In this document: piece after piece, positions 1 through 12,216 of the stretch
How the letters are laid out: each line of letters opens with the position of its first letter
Position numbering within the stretch: position 1 is the stretch's first letter
Made by a program: the position numbers and the translations under genes
Source of the DNA: Enoplolaimus lenunculus
Lineage: Eukaryota; Nematoda; Enoplea; Enoplida; Thoracostomopsidae
Length of the DNA: 64,000 nucleotides
NCBI GenBank assembly: GCA_030248215.1
Contig: JASANG010001228.1
Coordinates: 79,896-143,895, forward strand
Direction of reading: 5' to 3'
Notes under the pieces: model-generated
Databases searched by the model: none
Told to the model about the DNA's origin: nothing
What the model saw: only the letters and a program-made list of their open reading frames with translations

Positions 1-1
1 T

Positions 2-3000
2 GCCTTAGCTTATGCTTCAAAGCTTATTGAAATTCGGCGAATAACTGAGAAACAACACGAAATCACCCAGGAAATATATTCAAATAAAGCAAAATTTAGC
101 TACAAAATCGATTTGAAACACTCCAGGCTCGCCGCTATGGTATACGAACGTATTATTGAGGTAAGTCCGCAGTAAACTGTGTTTACGGTGTAGAAATGCA
201 CATGGTAGCAGCTCGAAGCAGCGAGCAACGCGGGTTACTATTACTGTACTGACCCGAGTAAGTTTGAGTCCCCCAATCGATAAGAGTCTGGGCCAATGTA
301 AATAACAGGGGCGGAACAGTATTATAAGCATATTCCAAAGCGAAGCCTAATCCTATTAAGCCTAAGCCTAAGCGCAACAATGAGCATATTCCTAAGACTA
401 AGCCTAAGCCTAAGACAAGCAAAAAATTAGTCTAAAGCTTAAACTACTCTTTTATAGTCCGACAGAAAAACGTTCCGCCGCTGATCTTTACATGGGCTAG
501 AGTCTGTATGCCTAAGTAGAGTCCGTTACTAGACACAGTCCATAACGCTTAAATCGAGTCGATAAAAGAGACCAAAGCCAGAAGAATGGCCTAGATTGCT
601 TAAACATGTAAACGGAAACTCAACCAATGCGTTCGCTTAAGCTTAAAACTTCGGTTCAGGCTTAGAATTTAAATGTCAAACCCAGTTCGCTAGGAAAAAA
701 TTTTCTAAAGTGCATACAAAACTTCTTCGTCCTAACAAATTTGGCCAATGTATAGGCAGAACACGGCCGTAACAGTAGTATGAGTATGATCTTAAACCGA
801 AGCCTAAACAAAAAATATAGTCTAAAACTTAAGCTTACTCCACTAATGCAGTCCTGCACAAAAACGTTCCACCCCGATCTTTACATGAGCCACAAATTTT
901 ATTAGAAACGTGAAGCTAAAACCGACAAAAGTGCTCGAATGTCGAACAACAACAAAACGGCAGGAAATCAAAAGAACAACACCAGCAACAACCGCCGAAA
1001 ATCAAAACAGAAAAAGCAAACAGAAGCGAAACACGAGGAACAAACAGCAGAACAGACGAAATCGAACGAAACAAAGCGAAAACGAAAACCGAAACCGTCG
1101 AAAAAAGCATCGAAGAACGAAAAGTCAACCAACTCAAGCGAAAACAAGCCAGTCGTCAAAACAACGTCTAAAAAATTGAACAAATCTAAAAGTAAAATAC
1201 TTCTAAAAGACTTCGCTGCACGAGAGTATTTTCAAACAGCTACACTGTAAATTCCAATGAGTTAATTGATCAATTCAGCTAGCGAGTTGGTAATTTCTGA
1301 ATTAATATCAGTAACCTTTAACTCACTCTGGGTTGAGTTGATTCTCCTCACTCTGAGTTGAGCTGATTCTGGATGAGTTGGTTAATTAACCCAGGATGAA
1401 TGGAATCAACTCAAAAAACTGAGTTCTGATAGTCCTAACTCAGTCTGAGTGATTCAACTTATTCTGAGTTAAAATCAACTCACTAAAATTTACAGTGTAT
1501 ATATTTTCAAGCTGGGATTCGAACACAGATCTAACATGTAGGTTGTATGTGCACTATCTGGTCTGCAATATCATTAGTGTAAATTATTCGATACATTGAT
1601 AAAGTGCAGCACTGGACTGCGCCCCAATAGTATTTACATACAAAATCTGTTACTGCTGCACACCAATGCACATAGAACCTATCAGTCAGGTCTCAGGTAG
1701 TTCTCACGCACGGTAAACGCTAAACCGCAGGGTACAAAAGTAGGTTTGCCTTCGGCTCCAACGAAAATTAACCTACAGCTCCAAATCAAGTAATTCACCG
1801 CCCGGTACCGGCAATTTCGGCAGTGAAATTTTGTATAGTTTTATATAAAATATTTACATGGTGGGCTTTGCTTTTTAAAACTTTTGGTACAATTTTGAGT
1901 AGAAAATTGGTAGGATTTTGTAAAAACGCATAAACCAAAAAAATTTAGCAACACCTTACAGATATTTGTCAAAATTAGCAAATTAAACATCATTAATTTA
2001 TACCTAATTTTGTCTTACCTCCGGCTCCGGTTCCATTATTTTTTATTGCCGGCTCCATTATTTGTCACCTCCGGTTGCATCCGGCACTCGTAATTTAGAG
2101 TTTGTAAAGCAGTATTGCAATCCTGCAGTTTAGGTATGCAGGGTGTAACCGGAGGTAAAAAGTGCCGGAGCCGGAGGTCTACAAAATTTGCCAGACCAGA
2201 GGTGAACTGAAATTAGGTAATTAAAACGGCGTTTATTAGCTAATTTTAGCAAATATCTGTAAGGTGTTGTTAAATGTATATTTTTACGCTTATTTTTTTA
2301 CAAAACCTCTACCAATTTTTGTTCTTATAGGTAATTGCCAAAAGTTAAAATAAAACGCACAAAACAAATTTTGTGAAGTTCTGCGAAATTTCACTATCGA
2401 AATATACCGTAACCTCCGGCAGAAAGTCTACCGGAGCAGGAGGCAGATTTTCTACCGTAGCCAAACCTCTGGTTGTTTCCTGGTATATGGTTTATACAAC
2501 TGCGCTCAATGATCCGTAGCAACTAAAGCATTTTATCTTCAGAATCACAAAAAACAGGACAGAAAACGTCAGACGCCAAACACCAATCATCATCAACCGA
2601 TCAAAATTCAACAAGCCAAACTGCTGATCAAAGTAACGAATCGAATTCGTCGACCGAAATTTCAGTACCGCAACCAACCATTTTAATTGGACAACGGGCG
2701 ACCAGAATGACAGCTGGTGCAATGAAAAAACTATCAGCGCTCTCTTCAATGAAAATGGGAAATCCATCTCGAATATCATTGGCTGAAATTGCAAGCAAAA
2801 TGATGGGAACTCAAAGTAGCCCCGCGGCCTTGAAAAGCCCAATCATAGCGGTGGCTGAAGATACACCTCGTTTATCAATGGAAGCTCTGAAAGCTGTCAA
2901 AGCGTTACAGGGTGAAAAGTTAACCACAAATACCGATGCTGCCAATGGCAAGCGGAACCGACGAACTTGGACCCGGGTAATGAACATTCGCGTTAAACCG

Positions 3001-3717
3001 CATCAAATTATTAAAAATTCGTTGATCCCATCCACAACGACGAAACCAAATAACGGAAAGACACGCAGACCAGATGCTAAAATGGCTAAAATGTCACAAA
3101 AACGATCGTACCTTAATCAAAGTGGTTCACAAAACGTAACTAAAACTAACGCAAAACCATGCAACCGAGATCAAACATCAAAACCAACTTTGAAACTTCT
3201 CAGCGAAAAATCGCTAAGCCTCAAACGCGAATCAGATTTAGCTCAGGCAGCCAAACAAATGAAAAGTGGACACGTATCACAAGTGACCTCAAAACATTTA
3301 AATTCGAAAAAATTTCGTTCAAAATTCAAAAACTATCAGCGGCGTCGACCTCAACGAAAGATGAATCGCTCACGTGTTTTACAATCTATCATTGCTGGAA
3401 TGCTCAGTTCGCCGCGATTATTTCAAGCGTTCAATTCTAATTCAAATTTAAAACTGAAATCAATATCTCAGCGCTCGTCAAAAATTCGTTTTCCTGAACT
3501 ATTTGGATGGGCTGACTTGAAACCAATCCCCCTTAATCTTCCGCTAACTCCTATTCGTCAGGTAATCCAAACCAGTAGCAAAGTTGCTACCACTACTAAT
3601 GCAACTACTTTCGGTGAGCTTACGCGTTCAGAACAAACAACGGCGACTTATTCATTTGTTACTGAGGCAGATGTTAGCAAAAATGGTGAACTGAAATCTG
3701 GAAAGAAAATTTCTTAA
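2..3717 (+). CDS. Hypothetical Lys/Ser/Thr-rich protein, 5'-partial
   Basis: Three exons join in phase: 2-160 (donor GTAAGT), 906-1191 (acceptor ATTAG, donor GTAAAA) and 2543-3717 (acceptor TTCAG, stop TAA). Together they give about 539 residues; the N-terminus is outside the window. Exon 1 (53 residues) is charged and probably helical. Exon 2 is almost entirely Lys, Asn, Gln, Thr, Ser and Glu. Exon 3 starts with a Ser/Gln/Thr-rich stretch and continues basic, with a more hydrophobic patch near the C-terminus (FPELFGWADL). No catalytic motif is visible. The composition suggests a disordered, possibly nuclear or nucleic-acid-binding protein, but that is inference only. Matching phases at both junctions (0 and 1) and continuous open frames support a real gene. 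A possible polyadenylation signal, AATAAA, is at 4015-4020. The family is not recognised. Confidence 0.7.
291..498 (+). mobile_element. hAT-like MITE, family A, with TTAGGC-like arrays
   Basis: Non-autonomous element with inverted ends. The left end reads GGCCAATGTAAA and the right end TTTACATGGGCT, each followed inward by a GGGCGGAAC/GTTCCGCC block. It is flanked by a perfect 8-bp duplication AGAGTCTG (283-290 and 499-506), the target length of hAT elements. The interior carries several CCTAAG hexamers (TTAGGC on the other strand). No coding capacity. It lies in intron 1 of the first gene. Confidence 0.85.
743..891 (+). mobile_element. hAT-like MITE, family A, abutting a 3' splice site
   Basis: 149-bp copy with a perfect 8-bp target duplication ACAAATTT at 735-742 and 892-899. 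The right duplication ends six bases before exon 2 (906), so the element and its duplicated target supply most of the sequence just upstream of the acceptor. It has fewer hexamers than the copy at 291-498. Confidence 0.85.
1241..1499 (+). mobile_element. TA-flanked MITE, family F (GAGTTGA-rich)
   Basis: Ends are TACACTGTAAATTCC on the left and AAATTTACAGTGTA on the right, an inverted pair bounded by TA as in mariner/Tc1 elements. The interior is a dense set of GAGTTGA and TCAACTC motifs in both orientations, so single strands could fold extensively. Lies in intron 2 of the first gene. Related copies are at 33183, 40409, 41611 and 52845. Confidence 0.8.
1728..2471. mobile_element. Two adjacent CAGGG-ended CCGG-rich elements, family H
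   Basis: Two related units fill intron 2 of the first gene: about 1728-2084 (starts CAGGGTACAA, ends CCTCCGGTTGCAT) and about 2139-2471 (starts CAGGGTGTAACCGGAGG, ends GGTTGTTTCCTG). Both carry repeated CCGGCTCCGG-type motifs and a shared interior with AATTTTGC and ATATCTGTAAGGTGTTG. The second looks partly inverted relative to the first. No clear target duplications remain, so both copies are probably old. Confidence 0.6.
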
Positions 3718-3730
3718 TAGCGAGTTTACA

Positions 3731-3887
3731 AGCCCATGTTAAGGGGCGTCCGTCCATAAAAGAGTAGGTTTAGATTCTACATTGCATGTTTTGCTTAACC
3801 TTAAGAACACATTTTTGCAACGCATAGGCTTAGGTTAAAGCAATACGAATAATCTACTGTTACGCCCCTTAAAGTTTAACATTGGCC
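3731..3887 (-). mobile_element. MITE family B in a 3' flank
   Basis: Ends AGCCCATGTTAAGGGGCGT and ACGCCCCTTAAAGTTTAAC...GGCC form an inverted pair. The interior has TTAGGC-like hexamers and a TAGAATCTAAACC-type block shared with copies at 20245, 21929, 30532 and 55564. It starts 13 bases after the stop codon of the first gene, so it may be transcribed in that 3' UTR. Confidence 0.7.
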
Positions 3888-4545
3888 ACATTCTTAATGA
3901 GTCGCTTATTCTACGCATAGGAATATGTTTATACGACTGTTACGGCGTTGTTCTAAACATTTGCCCAATATTGTGATCGAATGCATAGTATTCCCGAAAT
4001 CTGTTTTCTGCGCAAATAAAGTTTAAGCATGCGGATGTTACAAAATTTGTCAAATTTACCGAATTGTTAAACCATCAGTTAAGCCACCAACTTACTAAAC
4101 CACTCTTCAATTAAGATTGGCTGAAACGATAAAATTTGAAAACTGATAGCTCCCCGACCCCGCTAAACTAATTATCGCACTTGAAGCCATAATTATTCGC
4201 TCTCTATACCACACAAATAAGTGTTTTACTCTACGAACATTTATGCACCAATACATATATTTTAACTTACCGTGTTATCTTTTCACCTGATCTAACACTA
4301 AGGCTTAAAATTATTGCTTACACAAAAACATCTTTGCTGAAAGCCGATATTAAAAATAACTCCATAAAGATTAACACAAAAAATATTCAAATTTTTTTCA
4401 CCAAACTTAGAATCCCTATAATCACACAGCGAGCAATCTGCACCAAACTCACACAAACAAGATAAATAAGCCCAACACAATATTAATGTAAAGAAATATA
4501 GAAAAAATATTATTCTAAAGACTAGGTTTAAAACAAAACTTCAGC
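3888..4545. other. Convergent intergenic spacer
   Basis: AT-rich sequence between the convergent first gene and the aldolase gene. Apart from one AATAAA at 4015-4020 in the right place for the plus-strand gene, I see no coding or repeated structure. Confidence 0.6.
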
Positions 4546-7500
4546 TTAATAAGCATGATTTGCGACAAAGAGAGATTCTTTAGTTTTGTCATCAGCGAAT
4601 TGTCCTTCATATTTGCCTTGGGCTGCCAAACTGTTCGCCTGAAATTAACATTACTGCGATTATTATGAATTATGTTCTACAACAAACGCACATGCGATAG
4701 ATTTTCTGGTCAAATCGAGCTTCAGTTATCTGCATTGTTTTTACATTAGATCAGAAACAAAACTAAAACCATTTCAGGACAAGACGTCATTTTTACTAAA
4801 AAGTATTAATGATAGTAATAAAAACGGAAATATTTAAAAATTCAATACATTTAGCCTGAAAACACAAGTTTCCATGATTGTAAAGGTCTAACAAGTTGCA
4901 TCTACTAAACAAGGCGCAACACAGCCAACAAAATATTTTCGGCAGACCACCTAAAATTTCAGTAAAGAATAGTCATTTTAATACCTTTGCCCGAGTAATC
5001 AACTGATCTTGCGCAGCTTTGACATTTTCTGGCTTTCCTTCCCACACTTTGAGAACAGACGCTTGAAGCGCACGACCGTAGCTGAAGCTAAGCGCCCACG
5101 GCATTTTGCTGCCGAGTTTTCCGCGCAATTTGTTCATCGCATCCAAATTCACAGTTGCATCTTCTTCTGATTGTCCACCAGACAAGAAAACGATACCTGT
5201 AACACAAAAGACAAACGCATGACAATAATTAAAAAACTGAGCCGGTAAATTATGTCTTCAACAGCAAAATGACAAAAATTTATTCAAAACTACATTTTTA
5301 AGTTAACTCTTTATACCCAGGTTACATGTGAGATAAATTAGAAACCATTTGTGATACAACTATCCGCATTCGGACTTACGCATCTAAGACCGTAAGGATG
5401 GTGCTATACTTTTGAAGACGTCCGGCACCGGCCGGCACCATGCTGCAATGCACGTGTATAAATATGCCATTCTCAAAAATTTTCCGGTAAACTAAGTAAT
5501 AATATCTAATGTTTAAGTGCACTATTAACAAAATTATTGCGACAAGAGCATCAACCTAATCTCAAACCAATGATTTACCCGGAACAGCTGGCGGTACAGT
5601 GCGTTGAAGAGCGACCACTGTGCATGTTGCAACATCAGCTGGTGTGTATTTGGTTGGACACGAGTGTCCAGCGGTGACCATGTTTGGTTTTAGCAACGAT
5701 CCTTCCAAGAAAATGTGATGATCATTCAATGCTTTGTACTGGTATCCCAGCATGGTTTCGGTGACTTTTTTCGTTCGCGCAATGTCGTGCTCGCCGTCAG
5801 GAAGAACTTCAGGCTCAACAATTGGTACCAGACCGTTCTAAAGGATTTAATAATTTGAAATCAAATTAAAAAGTATCAAATAATTCGAATGAACTCAATA
5901 ACGAAGTATTACACAATTTACAACGAATTACGTTTCATTTCGGCATTTAGAAAATATAAAAGCAGGTAATACGCACTGCTAAGCATGGATTTTAATATGC
6001 TTCAAAATTCAAGTGCGTTTTTTGAAGCAAATGTGTTTTAACAAATGATTCTTAACTTCAACTTTTTCGAGTTCTTTACCGTGGAACGCCATAACGTAAG
6101 TCTAGTGCCCAAAGCTGGTCCATAAAAACTCGTTCCTTTTAAATATCGTACCATCACTACTAACTAAACGCGTGGCTTAAAAGGCTGGACTAAGCTCAAA
6201 TGTCCGAATGTGAACACTATGCGCCACAAGTGGTACACACAACATAAATTCCAACATATAAAAAATAAAGACCAGGTGCAATTAAACAAATTACAACGGT
6301 ACAACCACTTCAATCTCTTCGGCCTACAAATCCAACATAAAAACTACATTCACATGTGTACGTTTTGTAGCTAGAACTCTCCGCTTCAATTTGCAACAGC
6401 AGGTTTTTGCATCTACAACTAGCACGTGGAAGTTATTGCAGCGAGAATTGGCATCTGCAAGTTCTATCAATAGGTTTGTAAACAAAACTAGCAGCGGCAA
6501 GTTCTCGCAGCAAAAACTTACACGTTCAAATTTCTGCTGCAAATTCTTTCTGTTAAAAGTTTGCAAGTACAAATTGCATGCAGCTGCGAGTTATCGCAGC
6601 AGAAAGTAGCACACGTGAATGGGGCTTTAGCATTTCAATATTTCTAAATCTGATGGTAACCTCTACACAAATTGGCTTCGCTTACTTGTTGACAGATGCT
6701 TGCATACCGCGCGAGCACATTTGCAACTTCCATCATTGCCAAATGAGATGGAGTATGCGACGAAACCTTGATAACACAACGCCACTTTGCAAATCGACAT
6801 CCGTCTTTGTAATATTGCGCACAGCGTGCGTTCAAGTCATCCAAACCTACAACACAAACAAGCAACGTAGTAATAAATAGGGTGAAATTTAACAACCGCC
6901 CAAATTTATCAATCATAAAAAGTTGCAATATCCAACGAAATTATTAAACTCTATGCAGATGTTATTGCGCATCGTTAGCGTACTCATTATGATATTACAA
7001 AAAAAGAATGAATATATATTATAATTAATTCTAAAAGATTATCTACCACTAAGTTAGGCAGCATGCGCATATTGCTGACTTACAGTACAGAATAGATGCC
7101 CCGGAAACTGGCAACGCCCCCGGAACCCCGGGGCCACGCCGCCCCCCGGGGGGGCCACCTTTCCGGGCCAACCCAGCATAATACCTTTCTTAGCACGTTA
7201 GATTCTCGTTTCAAAAATATTAAAATCGTACGAAATTACTGTACACGGTATGTTTCTTTTCCCACGGCTTGTTGTACATACTTCACAATATATAGATTTC
7301 CCACTTTTAGCCACTATACATGTATTACGCATATCGTTGCTCTTGTTGATAGTTATTTTTACGTGTTCTAACTCGGCCCCAGTTGTTACCGGCACCTAGG
7401 TTTAGATTTCAGCAACGTCCCCGAGGCCTAGGCTTCAGCCCCGGCCTCGGTAAAAATCCTGACCCGGGCAACTTTAGTACAAACCTACAATGAAATTGGG

Positions 7501-9909
7501 ATGCAAATGGTGTCGGGATAAAATGTGAACTGGCTTGCAGCAAAGAGCTTTGAAGCATGTATCGATTAATAGATATTTTTCGCTGGGGTGGAAAAATTGA
7601 TGACAAAGGTCAATAAAAGGGCGTGGTCTGGAGTGGTGTTGTAAACTCAAGTGTGCCAAGACATCAGTTCCCTTAACATTACTGAAACCAGCTGTATTTC
7701 AATGATTTACACACCTTGCGTAGTTGATTCACCAAGAGTGCCGGCCAACGGAACAACACCCAAATCGACTTTTATTCCTGGGATGATGCCCTTGTCTTGT
7801 AACAACTGAAAATTTAACACAACTAAAAATAATACAAAATAGAAAAAATATGAAAACCAGTTTTTTCTTCACATTACAACGTTTACTGAATTGATGGAAC
7901 CATACGCACTTTTTGACGAGTTTAATGCCTTCTGGAAGGGTCTGTCATCTTATCTTACGTGAATTGCGATACGCAGGTGCCGGGCTGCATCACAAACCAG
8001 CTTACAAATAAAAACTTCTTGAGTTGGTAGCGACGTATGTCGCCGTACGACTCGTATAGCGCACTATAGTGACATCGGATATTAATTTATCGGATACCAG
8101 ATATTAAATTCTTTACCGGAACTCGATCTTTTCCGAATAAGCACTGTTGACGGTAATTGAGTCGAGCAAAAGTATAAGCATGTTTACTGAATTAATATTA
8201 ATTGTTAAGCTGGATTTTCCATGATATTTCAGTAAATAGTAGAAATCTTAACTTTGCTTGCACGGAAAGGTTACCGCAGCAAGATGTTAAAAATGTCTAT
8301 ACTGGATACCGCAACCGGATATCGGTTTTTCCGGACAAAAAACCGGATATCGGTTTTTCCGGACATTAAACCGGTATCGAATATCGGTCGCACCTTAAGC
8401 GCTATCCTAATTCAGTATTTAAATGTCATAGGTAATTCCGATAAAAATTTATGTTTCATTAAGTGTTCTAAAGTATCCAAAATCAGTTAGTTCGACTCAT
8501 AAAGCACAAATCCTTACAAACAGTCTGAAACAAAATTTCTTTAACAAATTTTAAATCACAGTGTAATGTTACAAATTTTCAAAATCTTAAAGAAAGTTTA
8601 CTGTGCATAAAACAATGGTAATTTCGTAAGAAAACTTTCACAGTTGAACCAGCGTTTTAAAAATCCTACCAAAATCAGTCATTTTCATTAATAAAGCACC
8701 AGTGTCTGGAAACAATATAAAAATTACTCACCTTGACAAATGGAACACCATCATCAGTTTTTTGATAAACCGTTTCGTGGAACAAGATCACGCCGGAAAT
8801 GTAATTGGCCAATTCTTTGTCAGCGGTGAACAGAAGCTAAAACAATTGCATACTCAATTAATCATAAAAACTAGAATACACTGCCGTTGTAGAAATGCCG
8901 GTCCACAAAAAGGTAAGGCCGGCGCCGAACTTGTCGTGCGGAGCCGTCCATCACTGCCTGTATGGACGGCGCCAGACAGCATTAAAATAATTAAAAAGTG
9001 TAGCGCAATCCTAAGGCTAACTTTTAGGAGCAAACATTTGATTCTGTTTAGATGTGGACCTGGTTAGAGACGAAAAAACGATCGCATACCTTATAAAATA
9101 GAACTATGATTCTTGAGTATTTTTCAACCCTGATAGGCATTAGAACAAAACGAGGAACATATACCTATATATGCACGAAAGTACCTGTTAATAAATACGT
9201 GAACCACTGGCGGTCTCGTTTTCAGGTAGGAATCATTTAATGTTTTTAACTAAAACTTCAGCTCTCTACAAAACGTTTCGAAGAAGGCGCCCAGCTCGCC
9301 GCCCCGATCACCCTCTATGATCTCCTCTGACGTAAAGAATTGTTATTTCCTAATGCAGGTAGATGTGTCGCAGCCCATGTCGTAAATCAACCCAATTCTA
9401 AATTAAGCTAGTCCAATGCGGAATTACGACTTGGGCTAGCTCAAGGCGGAATCATGTCTCGATAAATCTGTGCGTTTTCTGCTTGGTTACTTGACAGTCT
9501 TGATCCTGATTGATTCCAATTTGCTCAGTAAAACAAACTGTTTGGTAGCCAACAGGTGGCGATTACTTAGCCAATCAGAAAACAGCATTTGCGTCAGCTA
9601 ATCGAATTTGAGTATGGCATTTGACGTCGTGGGCTAGCCCATGTCGTAATTACGCCGTGGACTACCCAATTCGGAATTGGGCTAAATTACGACTTGGGCT
9701 ACAACATATGCAGATATAAGCATTGCCTGTCGGTATTTTCGTCGATTTTCTTCAGTGTTTTCAAGTCCAATTGGGCCCAAGCGTTTCGCCATGCTTCCAG
9801 TGGACTCATCAGCAGCCAGAATACCTTTGCCATTAGCAACAATAGCGTCTGCGGTCGCTTTGAGCTCCGCTTTTTTCTCTTGAGGCAAATATTCACCGTA
9901 GCTGGCCAT
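4546..9909 (-). CDS. Class I fructose-bisphosphate aldolase, complete
   Basis: Cleaves fructose 1,6-bisphosphate to dihydroxyacetone phosphate and glyceraldehyde 3-phosphate in cytosolic glycolysis. Seven minus-strand exons are 9727-9909, 8732-8836, 7715-7805, 6686-6846, 5579-5837, 4985-5196 and 4546-4638. All phases match, giving 367 residues (vertebrate aldolases have about 364). Visible family motifs are [13 protein letters not shown] near the N-terminus, KWRC with the conserved lysine in exon 4, [11 protein letters not shown] with the Schiff-base lysine in exon 5, SGGQSEE in exon 6, and the C-terminal SLFVANHAY ending in the functional tyrosine. Intron 1 uses a GC donor (CAG|GCAATG); the other donors are GT. 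The start is the ATG of MASYGEYLP, matching the family N-terminus. Introns contain several small transposons. Confidence 0.97.
5397..5460. mobile_element. Truncated relative of the minisatellite-bearing MITE
   Basis: Begins TA then AGGATGGTGCTATACTTTTG and continues GACGTCCGGCACC, matching the left end of the element at 22309. No matching right end was found, so this is a fragment in aldolase intron 5. Confidence 0.5.
7096..7480. repeat. GC-rich patches in aldolase intron 3
   Basis: Two very GC-rich blocks (about 7097-7170 and 7415-7470, with CCCCGG and CCTAGG runs) flank ~240 bp of ordinary AT-rich sequence. They stand out sharply from the surrounding intron. They may be ends of a degraded insertion; no convincing inverted pairing or target duplication was found. 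Confidence 0.35.
8913..9013. mobile_element. Degenerate relative of the minisatellite-bearing MITE
   Basis: Contains GGCGCCGAACTTGTCGTG, a GCCGTCCATCACTG segment and the right end GTGTAGCGCAATCC followed by TA, matching the ends at 22309-29887 and 52046-52568. It lies in aldolase intron 1, with the left boundary uncertain. Confidence 0.5.
9371..9701. mobile_element. MITE with ~85-bp terminal inverted repeats
   Basis: The left arm (CAGCCCATGTCGTAA...) and right arm (...TTACGACTTGGGCTAC) pair over roughly 85 bp with mismatches. Each contains CCCAATTC and a TAGTCCA/TGGACTA block. No open reading frame. The right end falls about 24 bp inside aldolase intron 1 from its GC donor at 9725-9726. No target duplication was recognised. 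Confidence 0.65.
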
Positions 9910-11250
9910 GACTATTTGTCGCGTTCGGGATCGAAATTATATTCGAAATAAAACGTTAATCAGATGATTAGAATACGTAGAATACCCAAGAACTAAAAAC
10001 GAAAACGGCGCAGTTATTACGTGGCTTGCCATTTGACATCTAATAAGACATCGAGTTTTGACACGGCTGCGCCACTGTTGGAATCAAAACCCGAAACTTC
10101 AAATTTCAGGAACAAAACAAGTCCCAATAACAAAATTTGCGTTTGAATACGGTACTATTTTAGTCTTGGTCGTTAACATGGATGAACGGTCTCGGTGTAT
10201 AATTGGCTCGTCTCGGTAGCGATCTTTCAATCGAGAAAAAACTCTAAAACCACGTTTTTACTTTCAACGTTCACATATTACAGACAAGATTGTTGATTTT
10301 TGCACAAAAAATAAAATTTTAGCGCGGTTTTAGTTTAATTTTATTAGTTACCCAGCAATCGTTGCACAAACAATTTAGATAAACGCCCTAATATCAAACT
10401 TTTGACAGCTGCAGCCTCGGTCTCGATAGGCTGAACATCAATCTCGGTAACCGAGACCGCCCATCATTGATCGTTGGTGCATGAAAAGTTCAAAAATGAG
10501 TTTTCGCGCAAATTGAAAATCGGAGTTTTAAGTTAAGCTATTTAAGTCTACATAAACGAAACAGGGAAATTTGGATTATCACGCATCGAAGCAGTAAAAT
10601 GAAGGCTATACCGCCCAGTATTTTGCGATTTGATTCACACTGCTAATACAGTCCGTAGGTACGAAATCCTAGCGGTTTTTAACGCATCATGATAAAGTGG
10701 GATCGGTAGCGAGAAAATATCAATTTCTATCCTTTTTCAAACAGTGTAGTATGAATTGCAAATGCTTATGCGAAATTTATTGTATGGATACCAAAATTAA
10801 AATTCTGCGCAAATATTTTTGCTTTGGACTCTCTTCGAGCAACACTAAAATCAAATTAAGAATACGAATACGGGTGTAACAGAAGCAATACGCACGCGAA
10901 CACAGAACATAATGTATCTCCACTCCATTAAAGACACCACTTGAAACTCGGATGAGCCCAGGGGAAGCATTTGCATTATAAAACAGACAAATGTGCAAAG
11001 TTGTTCGTAAAATAATTCGAAAGTTAATACATCGACTAAACTGTATGTGCATTACCTGCATAAACGTAAAATACAAAATACATCTGCTAAGTGCTCTACT
11101 GTACAGAACCACACGTACATCTGTATAATCGGCAGCTGTTTGCCCGTTTACCACTTATCAAGTTTGCTATGCTATATGCGATGCAAGATCAATTTAATGT
11201 CCTCTGTAGTCTCAGTTTGCTAGCTACTACCGCGAAAGGAAAGAAAAACA
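9910..11250. other. Upstream region of aldolase, with one small inverted-repeat element
   Basis: No gene seen. 10177-10468 looks like another small inverted-repeat element: CATGGATGAACGGTCTCGGT near the left end and ACCGAGACCGCCCATCATT at the right. The promoter of aldolase should lie here, but I cannot point to a specific site. Confidence 0.5.
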
Positions 11251-12216
11251 ACGTTGTTTTGACGGTTGCAAAACATAGTTTTAAAGCGAAGCTAACATTG
11301 CGTGTGGGAACATTCTGGAAACTTTGAAAAACACAACCAGTCACATTTGGAGTCTGATCGTTATTTAATGCGTAAAAAATGGCTTCCAGCTGTTCATGGA
11401 TGCAGTATTCACTGGTGTACGGAGCCAGGTGAAACTTGATGGTAGAAATATAAAGCGTAACTTAATGAATACCCACTTGAGGTTTTCCCAGTGAAACTAT
11501 TTGAACCGTTAACACATGTTGCAGTTGGTTTCGTTGCCCTCTAATCGCGGTTTATGAGGAACTAAAATCAATGTAGACCAGCTAAATAAATAACTTGTAT
11601 ATTAAAACAGTTTGAAGGATGGGAGTGTAAATATCTTGTCAAATAAAACTAATGTATCAGTGCATTCAGTACACAATAAACAGTTAATTGATACTTTTTA
11701 GAATAAGTTTTTATCTTAAATCAAACTCCACTAGAACGGTTTGTGCAGTCTTAAAATGAAAATTTTGCAATTAGAGCAACTGGAAAGCCAAATATATGTT
11801 GAATTGACTGTACTGATGTTTAGTCAAACTCTAATCGTTTTTACAACTATGTAAACATTATTTCTGTTTTGTAAAATGTTGCTTATTGATGGATTGTATG
11901 TCACTTTAAATTATCATAAACGGAAATCATTAATACATAGCTAATCCTTATGCAGCTATAGTTTGTTGTTTTCAAAAAAGTCGATGTATTGGGGCTGAGA
12001 AGTGATTGCGTCGTGCAGCCAGTACACTGGTTTAATTTAACTTTTTTACTATGAACTTTTATGTTGTTAGTTTTGATGTGAAAATCTATGGTGATTATAC
12101 GAAGTCTTTTGTACTAATGCAGTACTTCTTGTGTCAGAACTGCACAGTCGGGACGACCCCTTTCCTCGAAGTACTGTGAATATGCATGATTTTCCTCGTA
12201 ATTCTCCGAAACGTAT

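Noticed and set aside
910-1179. Alternative-frame Arg/Asn/Thr-rich ORF overlapping exon 2 of the first gene
   Set aside because: The frame starting at 906 joins both neighbouring exons in phase; this one does not.
6360-6610. Degenerate GCAGC/TTGCA-rich stretch in aldolase intron 4
   Set aside because: Suggestive of an old repeat, but no consistent period, ends or second copy could be established.
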